A stretch of 48,521 bases of DNA, from contig NZ_LWGM01000002.1 of NCBI RefSeq assembly GCF_001750215.1, positions 1 through 48,521 on the forward strand. The letters are read 5' to 3'. Shown here piece after piece: positions 7,598 to 16,099 of the stretch. The notes beneath the pieces were generated by a model. The model was not told where the DNA came from, did not search any database, and was given only the letters and a program-made list of their open reading frames with translations. Made by a program: the position numbers and the translations under genes. Position 1 is the first letter of the stretch. Every line of letters starts with the position of its first letter. The stretch comes from Isoptericola variabilis (lineage in GTDB: Bacteria; Actinomycetota; Actinomycetes; Actinomycetales; Cellulomonadaceae).

Positions 7598-8281
7598 TCA
7601 GCCCAGCGGGAAGCCGAGCGCCTCGGCGGCCGGGCGCGGGTCGGGCGACGCCGACCAGTACCTCAGGAGGTTGTCGTTCGACGTCAGGGACCGCGGCTCC
7701 GCGTGGTCGAGGTACAGCTCGCCGCGCAGGTGGTCGGTCTCGTGCTGCACGATGCGCGCCGGCCAGCCGGCCAGCACCTCGTCGACCGGCGCCCCGGTGG
7801 CGTCCTGGCCGGTGAGGCGCACCCGCCGGTGCCGCGCGACGACGGCCTGCCAGCCGTGCACGGACAGGCAGCCCTCGAAGAACGCCGCGCGCCCGCCGTC
7901 GGCGCCGCCCGGCCCGGCGGCCGGCGCGTAGTCGGGGTTGACCAGCACGCGGAACGGCAGCGCCGTGCGCTCGCGCGGGTCGCCGGGCGCGCCGCGGTCC
8001 TCGACGACGGCGACCGCGAGGCCGATGCCGACCTGCGGGGCCGCGAGCCCCACGCCGGGGGCGGCGTGCATCGTGCGGCGCATGACCTCCACCAGGCGCG
8101 GCAGCACGTCGCCGAGCTGGCCCGTGTACGGGGCGGCCGGGGTGCGCAGCACCGGGTCGCCCGCCTGGACGATCGGCAGCACGCCGTCGCCCACCGCGTC
8201 CAGCAGGGCGGCGACGGCGTCGCGCAGCTCCGGGTCGGGCGCGCCCCACCCGCCACCGCCGAGCGGGCCCGGGTCGGTCAC
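7598..8281 (-). CDS. def: Peptide deformylase
   Basis: A 227-residue metalloenzyme that removes the formyl group from nascent N-terminal formyl-Met before Map acts. The three catalytic motifs are intact: GVGLAAPQ (about 76-83), EGCLS (136-140, metal ligand Cys138) and QHETDHL (179-185, ligands His180 and His184, general base Glu181). The family usually has HEFDHL or HELDHL, so the Thr is a minor variant. The first 35 residues (Gly/Ala/Asp-rich) are an extension, and the 20-residue tail is also longer than in E. coli. The GTG at 8281 overlaps the glmM stop by 4 nt (GTGA), so def is translationally coupled to glmM, an arrangement linking cell-wall and protein-maturation genes. Confidence 0.93.
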   Translation of the reverse strand: MTDPGPLGGGGWGAPDPELRDAVAALLDAVGDGVLPIVQAGDPVLRTPAAPYTGQLGDVLPRLVEVMRRTMHAAPGVGLAAPQVGIGLAVAVVEDRGAPGDPRERTALPFRVLVNPDYAPAAGPGGADGGRAAFFEGCLSVHGWQAVVARHRRVRLTGQDATGAPVDEVLAGWPARIVQHETDHLRGELYLDHAEPRSLTSNDNLLRYWSASPDPRPAAEALGFPLG

Positions 8282-9642
8282 AGGGCGAGCCGGTCGCGCA
8301 CCACGGCGGCGAGGGTCTCGGCGACCCCGTCGGCCTGCGTCTGCGTGGCCGCCTCCACCATGACCCGCACCACCGGCTCGGTTCCGGACGGGCGCAGCAG
8401 CACCCGGCCGGTCTCGCCGAGCAGCGCCTCGGCGTTCTCGACGGCGGCGAGCACGCCCGCGTCGGTGCCGGCCCGGGCCTTGTCGACGCCGCGGACGTTG
8501 ACGAGGGTCTGCGGCAGGCGCGGGATCTCGGCGGCGAGGTCGGCCAGGCGCTTGCCCGACCGCTTCACCTCGGCGGCGACGTGCAGGGCGGTCAGGACCC
8601 CGTCGCCGGTGGTCGCGTGGTCGGCGAGGATGATGTGCCCGGACTGCTCGCCGCCGAGGCCGTAGCCGCCCGCGCGCATCTCCTCGAGCACGTACCGGTC
8701 CCCCACCGCGGTCTGCAGGGTGGTGATGCCGGCGTCCTTCATCGCGAGCAGCAGCCCGAGGTTGCTCATCACGGTCACGACGAGGGTGTCCTGCGGCAGC
8801 GCGCCGCGCTCCTGGAGCGAGCGCGCGAGGATGCCCAGGATCTGGTCACCGTCGACGAGCACGCCGCCGTGGTCGACCGCCAGGCAGCGGTCCGCGTCAC
8901 CGTCGAACGCCACGCCGAAGTCGGCCTCGGCGGCCACGACCACGGCCTGCAGCTGCTCGGGGTGCGTGGAGCCGGCCTTCTCGTTGATGTTGCGGCCGTC
9001 GGGGCTTGCGTTGATGACGACGACGTCGGCGCCGGCCAGGCGCAGCGCCTCCGGACCCACCTGGCTGGCGGCGCCGTTGGCGGCGTCGACGGCGATCCGC
9101 AGGCCGTCCAGCGGGCGGTGGTCCGGCGTGGTGCCGATGCTCGCGGTGAGGTGGGCGACGTACTGCTGCTGGGCGATGCCCGTGTCCACGCGCACGCGCC
9201 CGACGGCGGCGCCGGTGGGCCGCTCCCACTCCTCGCCCAGGCGCGCGGCGATCTTGTCCTCGATCGCGTCGTCGAGCTTGAGGCCGCCGCGCTGGAAGAA
9301 CTTGATGCCGTTGTCCGGCATCGGGTTGTGCGAGGCCGAGATCATCACGCCGAGGTCGGCCTCCATCGCGCCGACGAGGTACGCCAGCGCCGGCGTGGGC
9401 AGCACGCCGAGGTCGACGACGTCGACGCCCGCGCTCGCCAGGCCGGCGGTGACCGCCGCGCCGAGGAACTCGCCCGACGCGCGGGGGTCGCGGCCCACGA
9501 CGGCGCGGGGGCGGCGGCCGGTGAACTCGGGCGACGAGCCGAGCTCGTGCGCGGCCGCGCTGCCCAGGTCCAGGGCGAGCTCGGCGGTGACGTCCCGGTT
9601 GGCGAGGCCGCGCACCCCGTCGGTGCCGAACAGTCGAGCCAT
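8278..9642 (-). CDS. glmM: Phosphoglucosamine mutase
   Basis: A 454-residue cytosolic alpha-D-phosphohexomutase that converts glucosamine-6-phosphate, the GlmS product, into glucosamine-1-phosphate for UDP-GlcNAc. [12 protein letters not shown] is the canonical start. [12 protein letters not shown] at 101-112 carries the phosphorylated catalytic serine (Ser104), DGDADR at 247-252 is the Mg loop, and [14 protein letters not shown] near the C-terminus is the phosphate-binding loop. The length is normal. ATG 9642 has a strong GAGGAGG ribosome site; in-frame sequence further upstream lies antisense-frame inside rpsI and is not part of it. A TACGAT -10 lies about 30 nt upstream, so the gene has its own promoter after the rpsI terminator. 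Confidence 0.97.
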   Translation of the reverse strand: MARLFGTDGVRGLANRDVTAELALDLGSAAAHELGSSPEFTGRRPRAVVGRDPRASGEFLGAAVTAGLASAGVDVVDLGVLPTPALAYLVGAMEADLGVMISASHNPMPDNGIKFFQRGGLKLDDAIEDKIAARLGEEWERPTGAAVGRVRVDTGIAQQQYVAHLTASIGTTPDHRPLDGLRIAVDAANGAASQVGPEALRLAGADVVVINASPDGRNINEKAGSTHPEQLQAVVVAAEADFGVAFDGDADRCLAVDHGGVLVDGDQILGILARSLQERGALPQDTLVVTVMSNLGLLLAMKDAGITTLQTAVGDRYVLEEMRAGGYGLGGEQSGHIILADHATTGDGVLTALHVAAEVKRSGKRLADLAAEIPRLPQTLVNVRGVDKARAGTDAGVLAAVENAEALLGETGRVLLRPSGTEPVVRVMVEAATQTQADGVAETLAAVVRDRLAL

Positions 9643-9671
9643 GGATCCTCCTCGTGGTGAAAACTCGTCCG

Positions 9672-9677
9672 ATCGTA
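9672..9677 (-). promoter_or_regulatory. Putative -10 of glmM-def
   Basis: TACGAT on the minus strand, about 30 nt before the glmM ATG. It leaves a short leader containing the GAGGAGG ribosome site. The -35 is not recognisable. Confidence 0.45.
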
Positions 9678-9726
9678 GACGCCCTGCCGCGCGCAGCCCG
9701 AGCCGCGCGGGCGCCGCCGGGACGGC

Positions 9727-9763
9727 CGACGGCCCCGCCGGACGATGTCCGACGGGGCCGTCG
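9727..9763 (-). terminator. Intrinsic terminator after rpsI
   Basis: Arms of 17 bp (9727-9743 and 9747-9763) with one mismatch and a 3-nt loop, directly after the rpsI stop and before the glmM promoter. Confidence 0.85.
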
Positions 9764-9788
9764 TGCGATCTCGCAGGAGCGAGCGCGA

Positions 9789-10274
9789 TCAGCGCTTGCT
9801 GTACTGCGGGGCCTTGCGGGCCTTCTTGAGACCGGCCTTCTTCCGCTCGACGACGCGGGCGTCGCGCGTGAGGAAGCCGGCCTTCTTCAGGGCGGGGCGG
9901 TTGGCCTCGCGGTCGATCTCGTTGAGCGCGCGGGCGATGCCCAGGCGCAGGGCGCCGGCCTGGCCGGACGAGCCACCGCCGTCGATGCGGGCGATGACGT
10001 CGAAGCGGCCCTCGACCTCGACCAGCTTCAGCGGGGAGTTGACCAGCTGCTGGTGCACCTTGTTCGGGAAGTAGTCCTCGAGGGTGCGGCCGTTGATCTT
10101 CCACTGGCCGGTGCCGGGGACGAGGCGCACGCGCGCCACGGCCTCCTTGCGGCGGCCCAGGGCCTGGCCCGGGGCGGTGATGGACTGGCCGCGGTCGGCG
10201 ACGTCCGCCGCGGTCTCGGTCGTGTAGGTGCTGGGGACGTTCTCCAGCTCGGTGTCCACGGTGGTCTCTGCCAC
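9789..10274 (-). CDS. rpsI: 30S ribosomal protein S9
   Basis: A 161-residue small-subunit protein whose C-terminal tail reaches the P-site tRNA. The conserved core starts at [17 protein letters not shown] and includes [11 protein letters not shown] and [19 protein letters not shown]; the end [12 protein letters not shown] is the universal basic tail. The N-terminus carries about 38 extra Thr/Glu/Asp-rich residues, an extension common in actinobacterial S9. The start is GTG. It follows rplM with a spacer of about 34 nt, forming the conserved L13-S9 pair. Confidence 0.96.
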   Translation of the reverse strand: MAETTVDTELENVPSTYTTETAADVADRGQSITAPGQALGRRKEAVARVRLVPGTGQWKINGRTLEDYFPNKVHQQLVNSPLKLVEVEGRFDVIARIDGGGSSGQAGALRLGIARALNEIDREANRPALKKAGFLTRDARVVERKKAGLKKARKAPQYSKR

Positions 10275-10308
10275 GTCAGAATCCTTCGTTCAGCTCGGCG
10301 GCAGCGGC

Positions 10309-10758
10309 TCAGGCCTGCTGCGCCACCTGGGTGATCTCGAACGGCTTGGGCTGCTGGGCGGCGTGCGGGTGCTCCGAGCCGCGGTAGACCTTCAGCTTCG
10401 ACAGCTGCTGACGGCCGAGGCTGTTCTTGGGGAGCATGCCGCGCACGGCCTTCTCCACGGCGCGCTCGGGGTTCTTCTCGAGCAGCTCGCCGTAGGCGAC
10501 GGAACGCAGACCACCCGGGTAGCCGGAGTGGCGGTAGGCCATCTTCGAGTTCCGCTTGTCGCCGGACAGGGCGACCTTGTCGGCGTTGATGACGACGACG
10601 AAGTCACCGCCGTCGACGTGCGGGGCGAAGGTCGGCTTGTGCTTCCCGCGCAGGAGCGTGGCGACCTGGCTGGCCAGGCGGCCCAGGACGACGTCGGTCG
10701 CGTCGACGACGTACCAGTCACGCTGGACGTCGCCGGGCTTCGGGGTGTACGTACGCAC
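10309..10758 (-). CDS. rplM: 50S ribosomal protein L13
   Basis: A 149-residue early-assembly protein of the large subunit. [20 protein letters not shown] is the family start, followed by [36 protein letters not shown] and the YRHSGYPGG motif; [20 protein letters not shown] and the EHPHAAQQP end are also standard. The start is GTG 10758, preceded by AAAAGG. The gene sits behind a good -35/-10 promoter (10922-10951) and an unusually structured leader of about 155 nt, so autoregulation by L13 is plausible but not shown. Confidence 0.97.
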   Translation of the reverse strand: MRTYTPKPGDVQRDWYVVDATDVVLGRLASQVATLLRGKHKPTFAPHVDGGDFVVVINADKVALSGDKRNSKMAYRHSGYPGGLRSVAYGELLEKNPERAVEKAVRGMLPKNSLGRQQLSKLKVYRGSEHPHAAQQPKPFEITQVAQQA

Positions 10759-10805
10759 GGTTCGTAACCTTTTCGTTTCGGGTCGTCGGGCGAGAAGCGG
10801 CGCCC

Positions 10806-10921
10806 GATGAGTCAGGTGTTGTGCGCGGGATGCTCCGGGTGACGTCCTGGCCGTGCGTCGACATCGGCGAGTGGGCGCACCGTCGACACGGGACGTCGGA
10901 GCGGGAGCACAACGACTCATC
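10806..10921 (-). ncRNA. Structured 5' leader of rplM-rpsI
   Basis: Nested complementary segments span the leader: 10806-10813 with 10914-10921 (8 bp), 10818-10824 with 10907-10913 (7 bp), 10832-10836 with 10898-10902 (5 bp), 10841-10847 with 10891-10897 (7 bp), 10852-10855 with 10887-10890 (4 bp) and 10858-10862 with 10882-10886 (5 bp). Together they give one long bulged hairpin whose arms come in the right order. The promoter -10 at 10922-10927 places the transcript start near 10915, so the outermost stem would be only partly in the RNA unless transcription starts further upstream. The position in front of L13 suggests a ribosomal-protein leader. I cannot match it to a known family by eye. 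Confidence 0.6.
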
Positions 10922-10951
10922 AGTCTAGGGGTGGGCAGGCGGCAGGGTCAA
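10922..10951 (-). promoter_or_regulatory. Promoter of rplM-rpsI
   Basis: The -35 TTGACC (10946-10951) and -10 TAGACT (10922-10927) are 18 bp apart on the minus strand, a near-consensus housekeeping-sigma promoter. Confidence 0.8.
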
Positions 10952-11037
10952 AGCGACGCCGCTCACCCCCCGCCCGTCCCGCCGCGCGCCCGCGGTCTCG
11001 CGCTGCGACGACGGCGGCTCGGGTGCACGGTGGAGGC

Positions 11038-11478
11038 ATGACCGAGGAGACCCCTGCCACCAGGCCCGACCCGGAGCTCGTCGCCGAGGGCGACACCAAC
11101 CAGCTCGCGAACGACGACACCCTGATGCCCTACCCGGGGCGCGAGGAGCCGCTCGACCAGGGCTACTCCCCGCCCGAGCGGGACATGACCGGCCGCTGGG
11201 GCGAGACCGAGTGGGAGCAGGCGCACGACGAGCCGATGGACCGCCGGCTGGCCGCCGAGGAGCCCGAGGTGTGGGACCCCGACGCGCCGCGCCCCGACGC
11301 CACGCGCGCCGGGCGGATCGCGGCGGACCCCGACGCCGAGGAGGACCTCGGCCCCGGGGAGGGCGGCTCGCGCACGAACTCGGTCTACGGCTCCGACGTC
11401 GGCATCGACGGCGCGGCCGCGTCGGCCGAGGAGGCCGCCGTGCACTGGACGAAGGACCCGGGCGAGACGACCGACTGA
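11038..11478 (+). CDS. DUF5709 domain protein
   Basis: A 146-residue acidic soluble protein that matches the DUF5709 family of actinobacteria, whose function is unknown. The recognisable core is LDQGYSPPERDMTGRWG, then MDRRLAAEEPEVWDPD with the D/L-x-x-RLAEEEP-like motif, and the C-terminal VGIDGAAASAEEAAVHW. There is no signal peptide or membrane segment. Composition is dominated by Asp, Glu, Ala and Pro, suggesting disorder. ATG 11038 has GGAGG too close to be a normal ribosome site; an in-frame GTG at 11023 would place that GGAGG inside the gene. The gene is divergent from rplM and convergent with truA. Confidence 0.75.
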   Translation: MTEETPATRPDPELVAEGDTNQLANDDTLMPYPGREEPLDQGYSPPERDMTGRWGETEWEQAHDEPMDRRLAAEEPEVWDPDAPRPDATRAGRIAADPDAEEDLGPGEGGSRTNSVYGSDVGIDGAAASAEEAAVHWTKDPGETTD

Positions 11479-11479
11479 C

Positions 11480-11502
11480 CGGCGCCCGCCGGCCCGGCGC
11501 CG
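11480..11502. terminator. Hairpin between the DUF5709 gene and truA
   Basis: A 7-bp stem CGGCGCC/GGCGCCG with a 9-nt loop in the 25-nt gap between two convergent genes; a modest bidirectional terminator candidate. Confidence 0.5.
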
Positions 11503-11503
11503 C

Positions 11504-12499
11504 TCACCGCGCGGGCAGCGCCGGGTCGGCCACCTCCTCGTCCATCCGCAGCGCCCGGACCCGGTCCGCGCGGGCCGCGAGCTCGTCGTCGGCCGGGTAC
11601 ACGACCTCCTCGAGGACGAGCCCCAGCGCGGGCACCACCGCCGCGTTCGCCTCGCGCCGCCGCGAGCCGAGCACCTCCGCCGGCCACCGCACGTCCCGGC
11701 GCCCCTCCCCCACCGCCACGGACGCGCCGACGAGCGCGCGCACCATGTTGTGGCAGAACGCGTCGGCCACCACGCTCGCGACCACCAGCCCGGCGTCGGG
11801 CCCCTCGTCGGGCCGCTCCCACGACATGTGCTGCAGCTCGCGGATCGTCGTGGCGCCGGGCCGCGGCTTGCAGAAGGCCGCGAAGTCCCGCAGCCCCAGC
11901 AGCGGCTGGACGGCGGCGTGCATCGCCTCCTCGTCCAGCGGCCGCCGCGCCCACAGCACGTGGGTGCGCCGCAGCGGGTCGCGCAGCGACGCGGTGTCGG
12001 CGATGCGGTAGGCGTACCGCCGGTAGAGCGCGGAGAACCGGGCGTCGAAGCCGGCCGGGGCGGGCGCGGCGCGGTGCACGACGACGTCGGGCGGCAGGAC
12101 GCCGGCCAGGCGCGTCACCAGCGACTCCCCGGGCCCGCGGTCGGACCGGCCGGGCAGCGCCTCCCACCGCTCGACCGGCACGTCGACGTGCGCCACCTGC
12201 CCGCGGGCGTGCACGCCCGAGTCCGTCCGGCCCGCGACGGTGAGGCGCGGTGCCGGCAGGCCCAGCGCCCGGGTGCGCAGCACCCGCTCGAGCCCCTCCT
12301 CGAGCGCCCCCTGCACGGTCCGCAGGCGCGGCTGGCGGGCCCAGCCCGCGAAGTGCGTCCCGTCGTACGACAGGTCGAGCCGCACGCGCACGGTGGCGGC
12401 GTCCGCCCGGGCGGCCGCGCCCTCGGCTCTCGGCCCGGCGATCGGCTCGGCGATCGGCTCGGCGGCGGGTGCGGGGGTCGGCTCGGTCGTCGGCGTCAC
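11504..12499 (-). CDS. truA: tRNA pseudouridine(38-40) synthase TruA
   Basis: A 331-residue enzyme that isomerises uridines 38-40 in the tRNA anticodon stem. VRLDLSYDGTHFAGWARQP opens the catalytic domain at about residue 39, GRTDSGVHARGQ at 90-101 holds the catalytic Asp93, and RFSALYRRYAYRI and DAFCHNMVRALVG are conserved family blocks. The first 36 residues are an Ala/Glu/Pro/Thr-rich extension with near repeats (AEPIAEPIAGP), absent from E. coli TruA. A later in-frame start is possible, but GTG 12499 has a GAGAAT hexamer 6 nt before it, as in other leaderless genes here. In many bacteria truA follows rplQ; here an inserted ROK-like gene on the other strand separates them. Confidence 0.95.
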   Translation of the reverse strand: MTPTTEPTPAPAAEPIAEPIAGPRAEGAAARADAATVRVRLDLSYDGTHFAGWARQPRLRTVQGALEEGLERVLRTRALGLPAPRLTVAGRTDSGVHARGQVAHVDVPVERWEALPGRSDRGPGESLVTRLAGVLPPDVVVHRAAPAPAGFDARFSALYRRYAYRIADTASLRDPLRRTHVLWARRPLDEEAMHAAVQPLLGLRDFAAFCKPRPGATTIRELQHMSWERPDEGPDAGLVVASVVADAFCHNMVRALVGASVAVGEGRRDVRWPAEVLGSRRREANAAVVPALGLVLEEVVYPADDELAARADRVRALRMDEEVADPALPAR

Positions 12500-12505
12500 C
12501 GGACC

Positions 12506-12511
12506 ATTCTC
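12506..12511 (-). promoter_or_regulatory. Leaderless-type -10 hexamer of truA
   Basis: GAGAAT on the minus strand, then 6 nt, then the GTG at 12499, with no ribosome-binding site. Confidence 0.5.
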
Positions 12512-12533
12512 GCCGGTCCACGGCGCGCAGCCC

Positions 12534-12539
12534 CATCAT
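12534..12539 (+). promoter_or_regulatory. Possible leaderless -10 hexamer of the ROK-like gene
   Basis: CATCAT, 6 nt before the ATG at 12546, keeps the A2/T6 pattern but is weak. The spacer of six bases is GGGGGC, so a poor ribosome site cannot be excluded. Confidence 0.35.
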
Positions 12540-12545
12540 GGGGGC

Positions 12546-13304
12546 ATGCCCGACCTCCTCACCCTCTCCGTCGACTGCGGCGGCGGCGGCATCAAGGCGA
12601 ACGTGCTCGACGACGCCGGCACGGCGCACGCGGCGCCCGTGCGCGTCCCGACGCCCTACCCCCTGCCGCCCGCGCTCCTCGTCGAGACGGTCGCCGAGAT
12701 CGCGGCCGGCCTGCCGGCCGCGGACCGCGTGACGGTCGGCATGCCGGGCATGCTCCGCCACGGCGTCGTCGTGCACACGCCGCACTACATCACCCGGTCG
12801 GGCCCGCGCTCCCGGGTCGAGCCGGAGCTGCTCGAGGCGTGGTCGAGCTTCGACGTCCAGGCCGCCGTGGCCGCCCGGCTGGGCATCCCCGCGCTCGTGC
12901 TCAACGACGCCGAGGTGCACGGGGCGGGCGTCATCGCGGGGTCCGGCTTCGAGCTCGTGCTCACGCTCGGCACGGGCCTCGGCTCCGCCCTGTTCGACGG
13001 CGGCCGGCTGGCGCCGCACCTCGAGTGGTCCCACGCGCCCGTGCGCCGCGGCGCGACGTACGACCAGTACGTCGGCGAGCCGGAGCGCCGGCGCCTGGGC
13101 GACGGGCTGTGGTCCCGCCGGGTGGTGGCGATGGTGGACGGGCTGCGGCCCGTGTTCCGCTGGGACCGGCTGTACCTCGGCGGCGGCAACTCCCGGCGCA
13201 TCACGCCGGCCGCCCTGGCACGGCTCGGCGACGACGTCGTCATCGTGCCGAACTCCGCCGCCCTCGTCGGCGGCGCGCGCGCCTGGGACCTGCCCCAAGC
13301 GTGA
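12546..13304 (+). CDS. ROK-family / polyphosphate-glucokinase-like sugar kinase
   Basis: A 252-residue protein of the ASKHA ROK superfamily, closest in layout to actinobacterial polyphosphate glucokinases. Residues 8-17, SVDCGGGGIK, form the phosphate-1 loop (usual form DxGGTxIK). LND at 119-121 provides the catalytic Asp121, LTLGTGLGSALFDGG at 139-153 is phosphate-2, and LGGGNS at 211-216 is the adenosine loop. The zinc CxCGxxGC motif of many ROK proteins is absent, as in polyphosphate glucokinases. The usual E-x-GH sugar-binding motif is EWSHA at 160-164, a changed form, and the Thr of the first loop is Gly. The phosphate donor and sugar are therefore uncertain. It is monocistronic and convergent with rplQ. 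Confidence 0.78.
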   Translation: MPDLLTLSVDCGGGGIKANVLDDAGTAHAAPVRVPTPYPLPPALLVETVAEIAAGLPAADRVTVGMPGMLRHGVVVHTPHYITRSGPRSRVEPELLEAWSSFDVQAAVAARLGIPALVLNDAEVHGAGVIAGSGFELVLTLGTGLGSALFDGGRLAPHLEWSHAPVRRGATYDQYVGEPERRRLGDGLWSRRVVAMVDGLRPVFRWDRLYLGGGNSRRITPAALARLGDDVVIVPNSAALVGGARAWDLPQA

Positions 13305-13348
13305 GGCCCGCCCCGTCACGACCACGGACAGGGCCCGCGCCCGACGCG

Positions 13349-13385
13349 ACGAGGGCCCCGCACCGGCGTGGTGCGGGGCCCTCGT
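13349..13385. terminator. Terminator of the alpha-operon end (after rplQ) and the ROK-like gene
   Basis: A perfect 16-bp inverted repeat (13349-13364 with 13370-13385) around a 5-nt loop, in the gap between convergent genes. Confidence 0.9.
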
Positions 13386-13423
13386 GCGCGGTCCGGGGCG
13401 CGGCCCCGGGAGCGGAGGGAGGC

Positions 13424-13957
13424 TCAGGCCTCCTTCTTCTCCTCGGTGTCCGCGGCGCCCTCGGCAGCAGCCTCGGTGGCCTCCGCCTCGGCCGGGGCCT
13501 CGGTCGTCTCGACGGTCTCGTCGGCGGCGGGCTCCTCGACCTTGGCGGCCTTCTCGGTGGCCTTCGTGGCCTCCTTGACGACGGCCTGCTTCGGGCTCAC
13601 CGGCTCGGTGACGAGCTCGATGACCGCCATGGGGGCGTTGTCGCCCTTGCGGTTGCCGATCTTCGTGATGCGCGTGTAGCCACCGTTGCGCTCGGCCATG
13701 GCCGGGGCGATCTCGGTGAACAGCGTGTGCACCACGCCCTTGTCGCGCACGACCGTCAGCACGCGACGACGCGCGTGCAGGTCGCCGCGCTTGGCGAACG
13801 TGATGAGACGCTCGGCCAGCGGGCGCAGGCGCTTGGCCTTCGTCTCGGTGGTCGTGATGCGGCCGTGCTCGAAGAGCGCCGTGGACAGGTTCGCGAGGAT
13901 CAGGCGCTCGTGAGCCGGGCCACCGCCGAGCCGCGGACCCTTGGTGGGGGTAGGCAT
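13424..13957 (-). CDS. rplQ: 50S ribosomal protein L17
   Basis: A 177-residue large-subunit protein, last gene of the spc-alpha series. The core is standard: [44 protein letters not shown] and [17 protein letters not shown]. After about residue 122 there is a roughly 55-residue Ala/Glu/Thr-rich acidic tail that is absent from E. coli L17 and common in actinobacteria. The gene lies about 60 nt after rpoA and ends just before a strong terminator. Confidence 0.97.
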   Translation of the reverse strand: MPTPTKGPRLGGGPAHERLILANLSTALFEHGRITTTETKAKRLRPLAERLITFAKRGDLHARRRVLTVVRDKGVVHTLFTEIAPAMAERNGGYTRITKIGNRKGDNAPMAVIELVTEPVSPKQAVVKEATKATEKAAKVEEPAADETVETTEAPAEAEATEAAAEGAADTEEKKEA

Positions 13958-14018
13958 TCTTGGTTCTCCTTGAGGGTGGTTCCGCGTCGCGCGGCGCTAG
14001 GCCGCGGCGACGGGGACG

Positions 14019-15032
14019 TCAGTACGGCTGCTCGTCGGTGTACGCGGTCTCGTCGTCGCCACCGTCGTAGTAGGCGACCGAGGCGTCGAAGTCGACCGGC
14101 GAGTCCTTGAGGGACAGGCCGAGCTCCGAGAGCTTCTCCTTGACCTCGGTGATCGACTTCGCGCCGAAGTTGCGGATGTCGAGCAGGTCCGCCTCGCTGC
14201 GCGCGACGAGCTCGCCCACCGAGTGGATGCCCTCGCGCTTGAGGCAGTTGTACGAACGGATGGTGAGGTTGAGCTCCTCGATCGGCAGCGCCAGGTCCGC
14301 GGCCAGCGCGGAGTCCGTCGGCGACGGGCCGATCTCGATGCCCTCGGCCTCGGTGTTCAGCTCGCGGGCGAGGCCGAACAGCTCGACGAGCGTCTTGCCG
14401 GCGGAAGCGAGCGCGTCGCGCGGCGAGATCGCCGGCTTCGCCTCGACGTCGACGATCAGCTTGTCGAAGTCCGTGCGCTGCTCGACACGGGTGGCCTCGA
14501 CCTTGTAGGTGACCTTGAGGACCGGCGAGTAGATCGAGTCGACGGGGATGCGCCCGATCTCGGCGTCCGCCATCTTGTTCTGCGCGGCGGACACGTAGCC
14601 ACGGCCACGCTCGACGGTCAGCTCGATCTCGAGGCGACCCTTGTCGTTCAGCGTGGCGATGTGCAGGTCGGGGTTGTGCACCTCGACGCCCGCCGGCGGG
14701 ACGATGTCCGCGGCGGTGACGGCACCGGCACCCTGCTTGCGCAGGTACATCACGACAGGCTCGTCGTTCTCGGAGGAGACGACGAGGTTCTTGATGTTGA
14801 GGATGATCTCGGTGACGTCCTCCTTGACCCCCGGCACGGTGGAGAACTCGTGGAGCACCCCGTCGATGCGGATGGAGGTCACGGCAGCGCCCGGGATGGA
14901 CGACAGCAGGGTGCGGCGGAGCGAGTTGCCGAGCGTGTACCCGAAGCCAGGCTCCAGGGGCTCGATGGCAAAGCGCGAACGGTGCTCCGAGATGACCTCT
15001 TCGGTCAGGGTGGGGCGCTGTGCGATCAGCAC
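14019..15032 (-). CDS. rpoA: DNA-directed RNA polymerase subunit alpha
   Basis: A 337-residue subunit that nucleates polymerase assembly through its N-terminal domain and contacts UP elements and activators through its C-terminal domain. The N-terminal domain shows [30 protein letters not shown], which includes the dimerisation helix. The C-terminal domain starts at about residue 250 with [21 protein letters not shown], followed by [22 protein letters not shown] with the DNA-contacting Arg and Asn. The tail is acidic. The start is GTG. It is separated from rpsK by a structured spacer of about 190 nt, and rpsD, present between these genes in E. coli, is missing here. Confidence 0.98.
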   Translation of the reverse strand: MLIAQRPTLTEEVISEHRSRFAIEPLEPGFGYTLGNSLRRTLLSSIPGAAVTSIRIDGVLHEFSTVPGVKEDVTEIILNIKNLVVSSENDEPVVMYLRKQGAGAVTAADIVPPAGVEVHNPDLHIATLNDKGRLEIELTVERGRGYVSAAQNKMADAEIGRIPVDSIYSPVLKVTYKVEATRVEQRTDFDKLIVDVEAKPAISPRDALASAGKTLVELFGLARELNTEAEGIEIGPSPTDSALAADLALPIEELNLTIRSYNCLKREGIHSVGELVARSEADLLDIRNFGAKSITEVKEKLSELGLSLKDSPVDFDASVAYYDGGDDETAYTDEQPY

Positions 15033-15095
15033 GGTGGTTGTCCTTTCAGTGTGCGTCCGCCATATGACGCATCACGGATCCGCGATCACTCGCGT

Positions 15096-15199
15096 CCCGG
15101 GCGGGACTCCGTCCGTCCGCCCGGGCAGGGTTCTGCCGGCCGGGCCGCGGGAGCGCCGGGGAGACCTCGTCGACGACGAGACGCTCCCGCGGCGGGCCC
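15096..15199 (-). promoter_or_regulatory. Structured rpsK-rpoA spacer
   Basis: The gap holds two stem-loops. The first (15096-15125) pairs CCCGGGCGG arms with a short loop. The second (15142-15199) pairs GCGGGAGCG at 15147-15155 with its complement at 15182-15190, is extended outward by GGGCC/GGCCC, and encloses a nested hairpin CTCGTC-GAC-GACGAG at 15166-15180. They follow rpsK and precede the rpoA ribosome site, so they may set RNA stability or partial termination. No -10 is obvious downstream. Confidence 0.5.
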
Positions 15200-15223
15200 C
15201 CGGCTCGACCGGCCGAGACAAGG

Positions 15224-15631
15224 TCAGACCCGGCGACGCTTCGGGGGCCGGACACCGTTGTGGGCCTGCGGCGTCACGTCCTGGATCGAGCCGACCTCGA
15301 GGCCGGTCGCCTGCAGGGAGCGGATCGCGGTCTCGCGACCGGAGCCCGGGCCCTTGACGAAGACGTCGACCTTCTTGACGCCGTGCTCCTGGGCGCGGCG
15401 GGCGGCCGCCTCGGCAGCCAGCTGCGCGGCGAACGGCGTCGACTTGCGCGAGCCCTTGAAGCCGACGTGGCCGGCCGAGGCCCACGAGATCACGGCGCCC
15501 GACGGGTCCGTGATCGAGACGATCGTGTTGTTGAACGTGCTCTTGATGTGCGCCTGGCCGAGCGGGACGTTCTTCTTGTCCTTGCGACGCGGCTTGCGCG
15601 TGCCGGAGGCGGCACGAGTCTTGGGAGGCAT
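15224..15631 (-). CDS. rpsK: 30S ribosomal protein S11
   Basis: A 135-residue platform protein of the small subunit. [21 protein letters not shown] is the actinobacterial basic start. The core includes [39 protein letters not shown] and [18 protein letters not shown], and the end is [17 protein letters not shown]. It follows rpsM by about 70 nt in the alpha cluster, with GGAG just before the ATG. Confidence 0.98.
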   Translation of the reverse strand: MPPKTRAASGTRKPRRKDKKNVPLGQAHIKSTFNNTIVSITDPSGAVISWASAGHVGFKGSRKSTPFAAQLAAEAAARRAQEHGVKKVDVFVKGPGSGRETAIRSLQATGLEVGSIQDVTPQAHNGVRPPKRRRV

Positions 15632-15701
15632 GTGTGGTGATCTCCTGGTCTGAGGTCGTCGGACCGGCGGCGGGCGTCAGCCCGCTACGCGGCTGCTGAC
15701 G

Positions 15702-16076
15702 TCAGCGGGCCTTCTTCTTGCCCGCGACGGTGCGCTTCGGGCCCTTGCGGGTGCGCGCGTTGGTCTTGGTGCGCTGACCGCGCACCGGCAGGCCCCGGCG
15801 GTGACGCAGACCCTGGTAGGTGCCGATCTCGACCTTGCGGCGGATGTCGGCCGCGACCTCGCGGCGGAGGTCACCCTCGAGCTTGAAGCTGCCCTCGAGG
15901 TAGTCGCGCAGCGCGACGAGCTCGGCGTCGCCGAGGTCGCGCACGCGCAGGTCCGGGCTGATCCCGGTCGCGGCCAGCGTCTGCTGGGCGCGGGTACGGC
16001 CGACGCCGTAGATGTAGGTGAGCGCAACCTCGAGCCGCTTCTCGCGGGGGAGGTCGACGCCGACAAGACGTGCCAT
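15702..16076 (-). CDS. rpsM: 30S ribosomal protein S13
   Basis: A 124-residue head protein that contacts the P-site tRNA and 50S bridge B1. [26 protein letters not shown] is the standard N-terminus; a helix-two-turn-helix follows, then the [23 protein letters not shown] motif and a Lys-rich tail. ATG 16076 was chosen over in-frame sequence to 16238 because the latter lacks similarity and lies in a hairpin-rich spacer. Confidence 0.98.
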   Translation of the reverse strand: MARLVGVDLPREKRLEVALTYIYGVGRTRAQQTLAATGISPDLRVRDLGDAELVALRDYLEGSFKLEGDLRREVAADIRRKVEIGTYQGLRHRRGLPVRGQRTKTNARTRKGPKRTVAGKKKAR

Positions 16077-16099
16077 GTGCCTTCCGGCTCCTGAACTTC

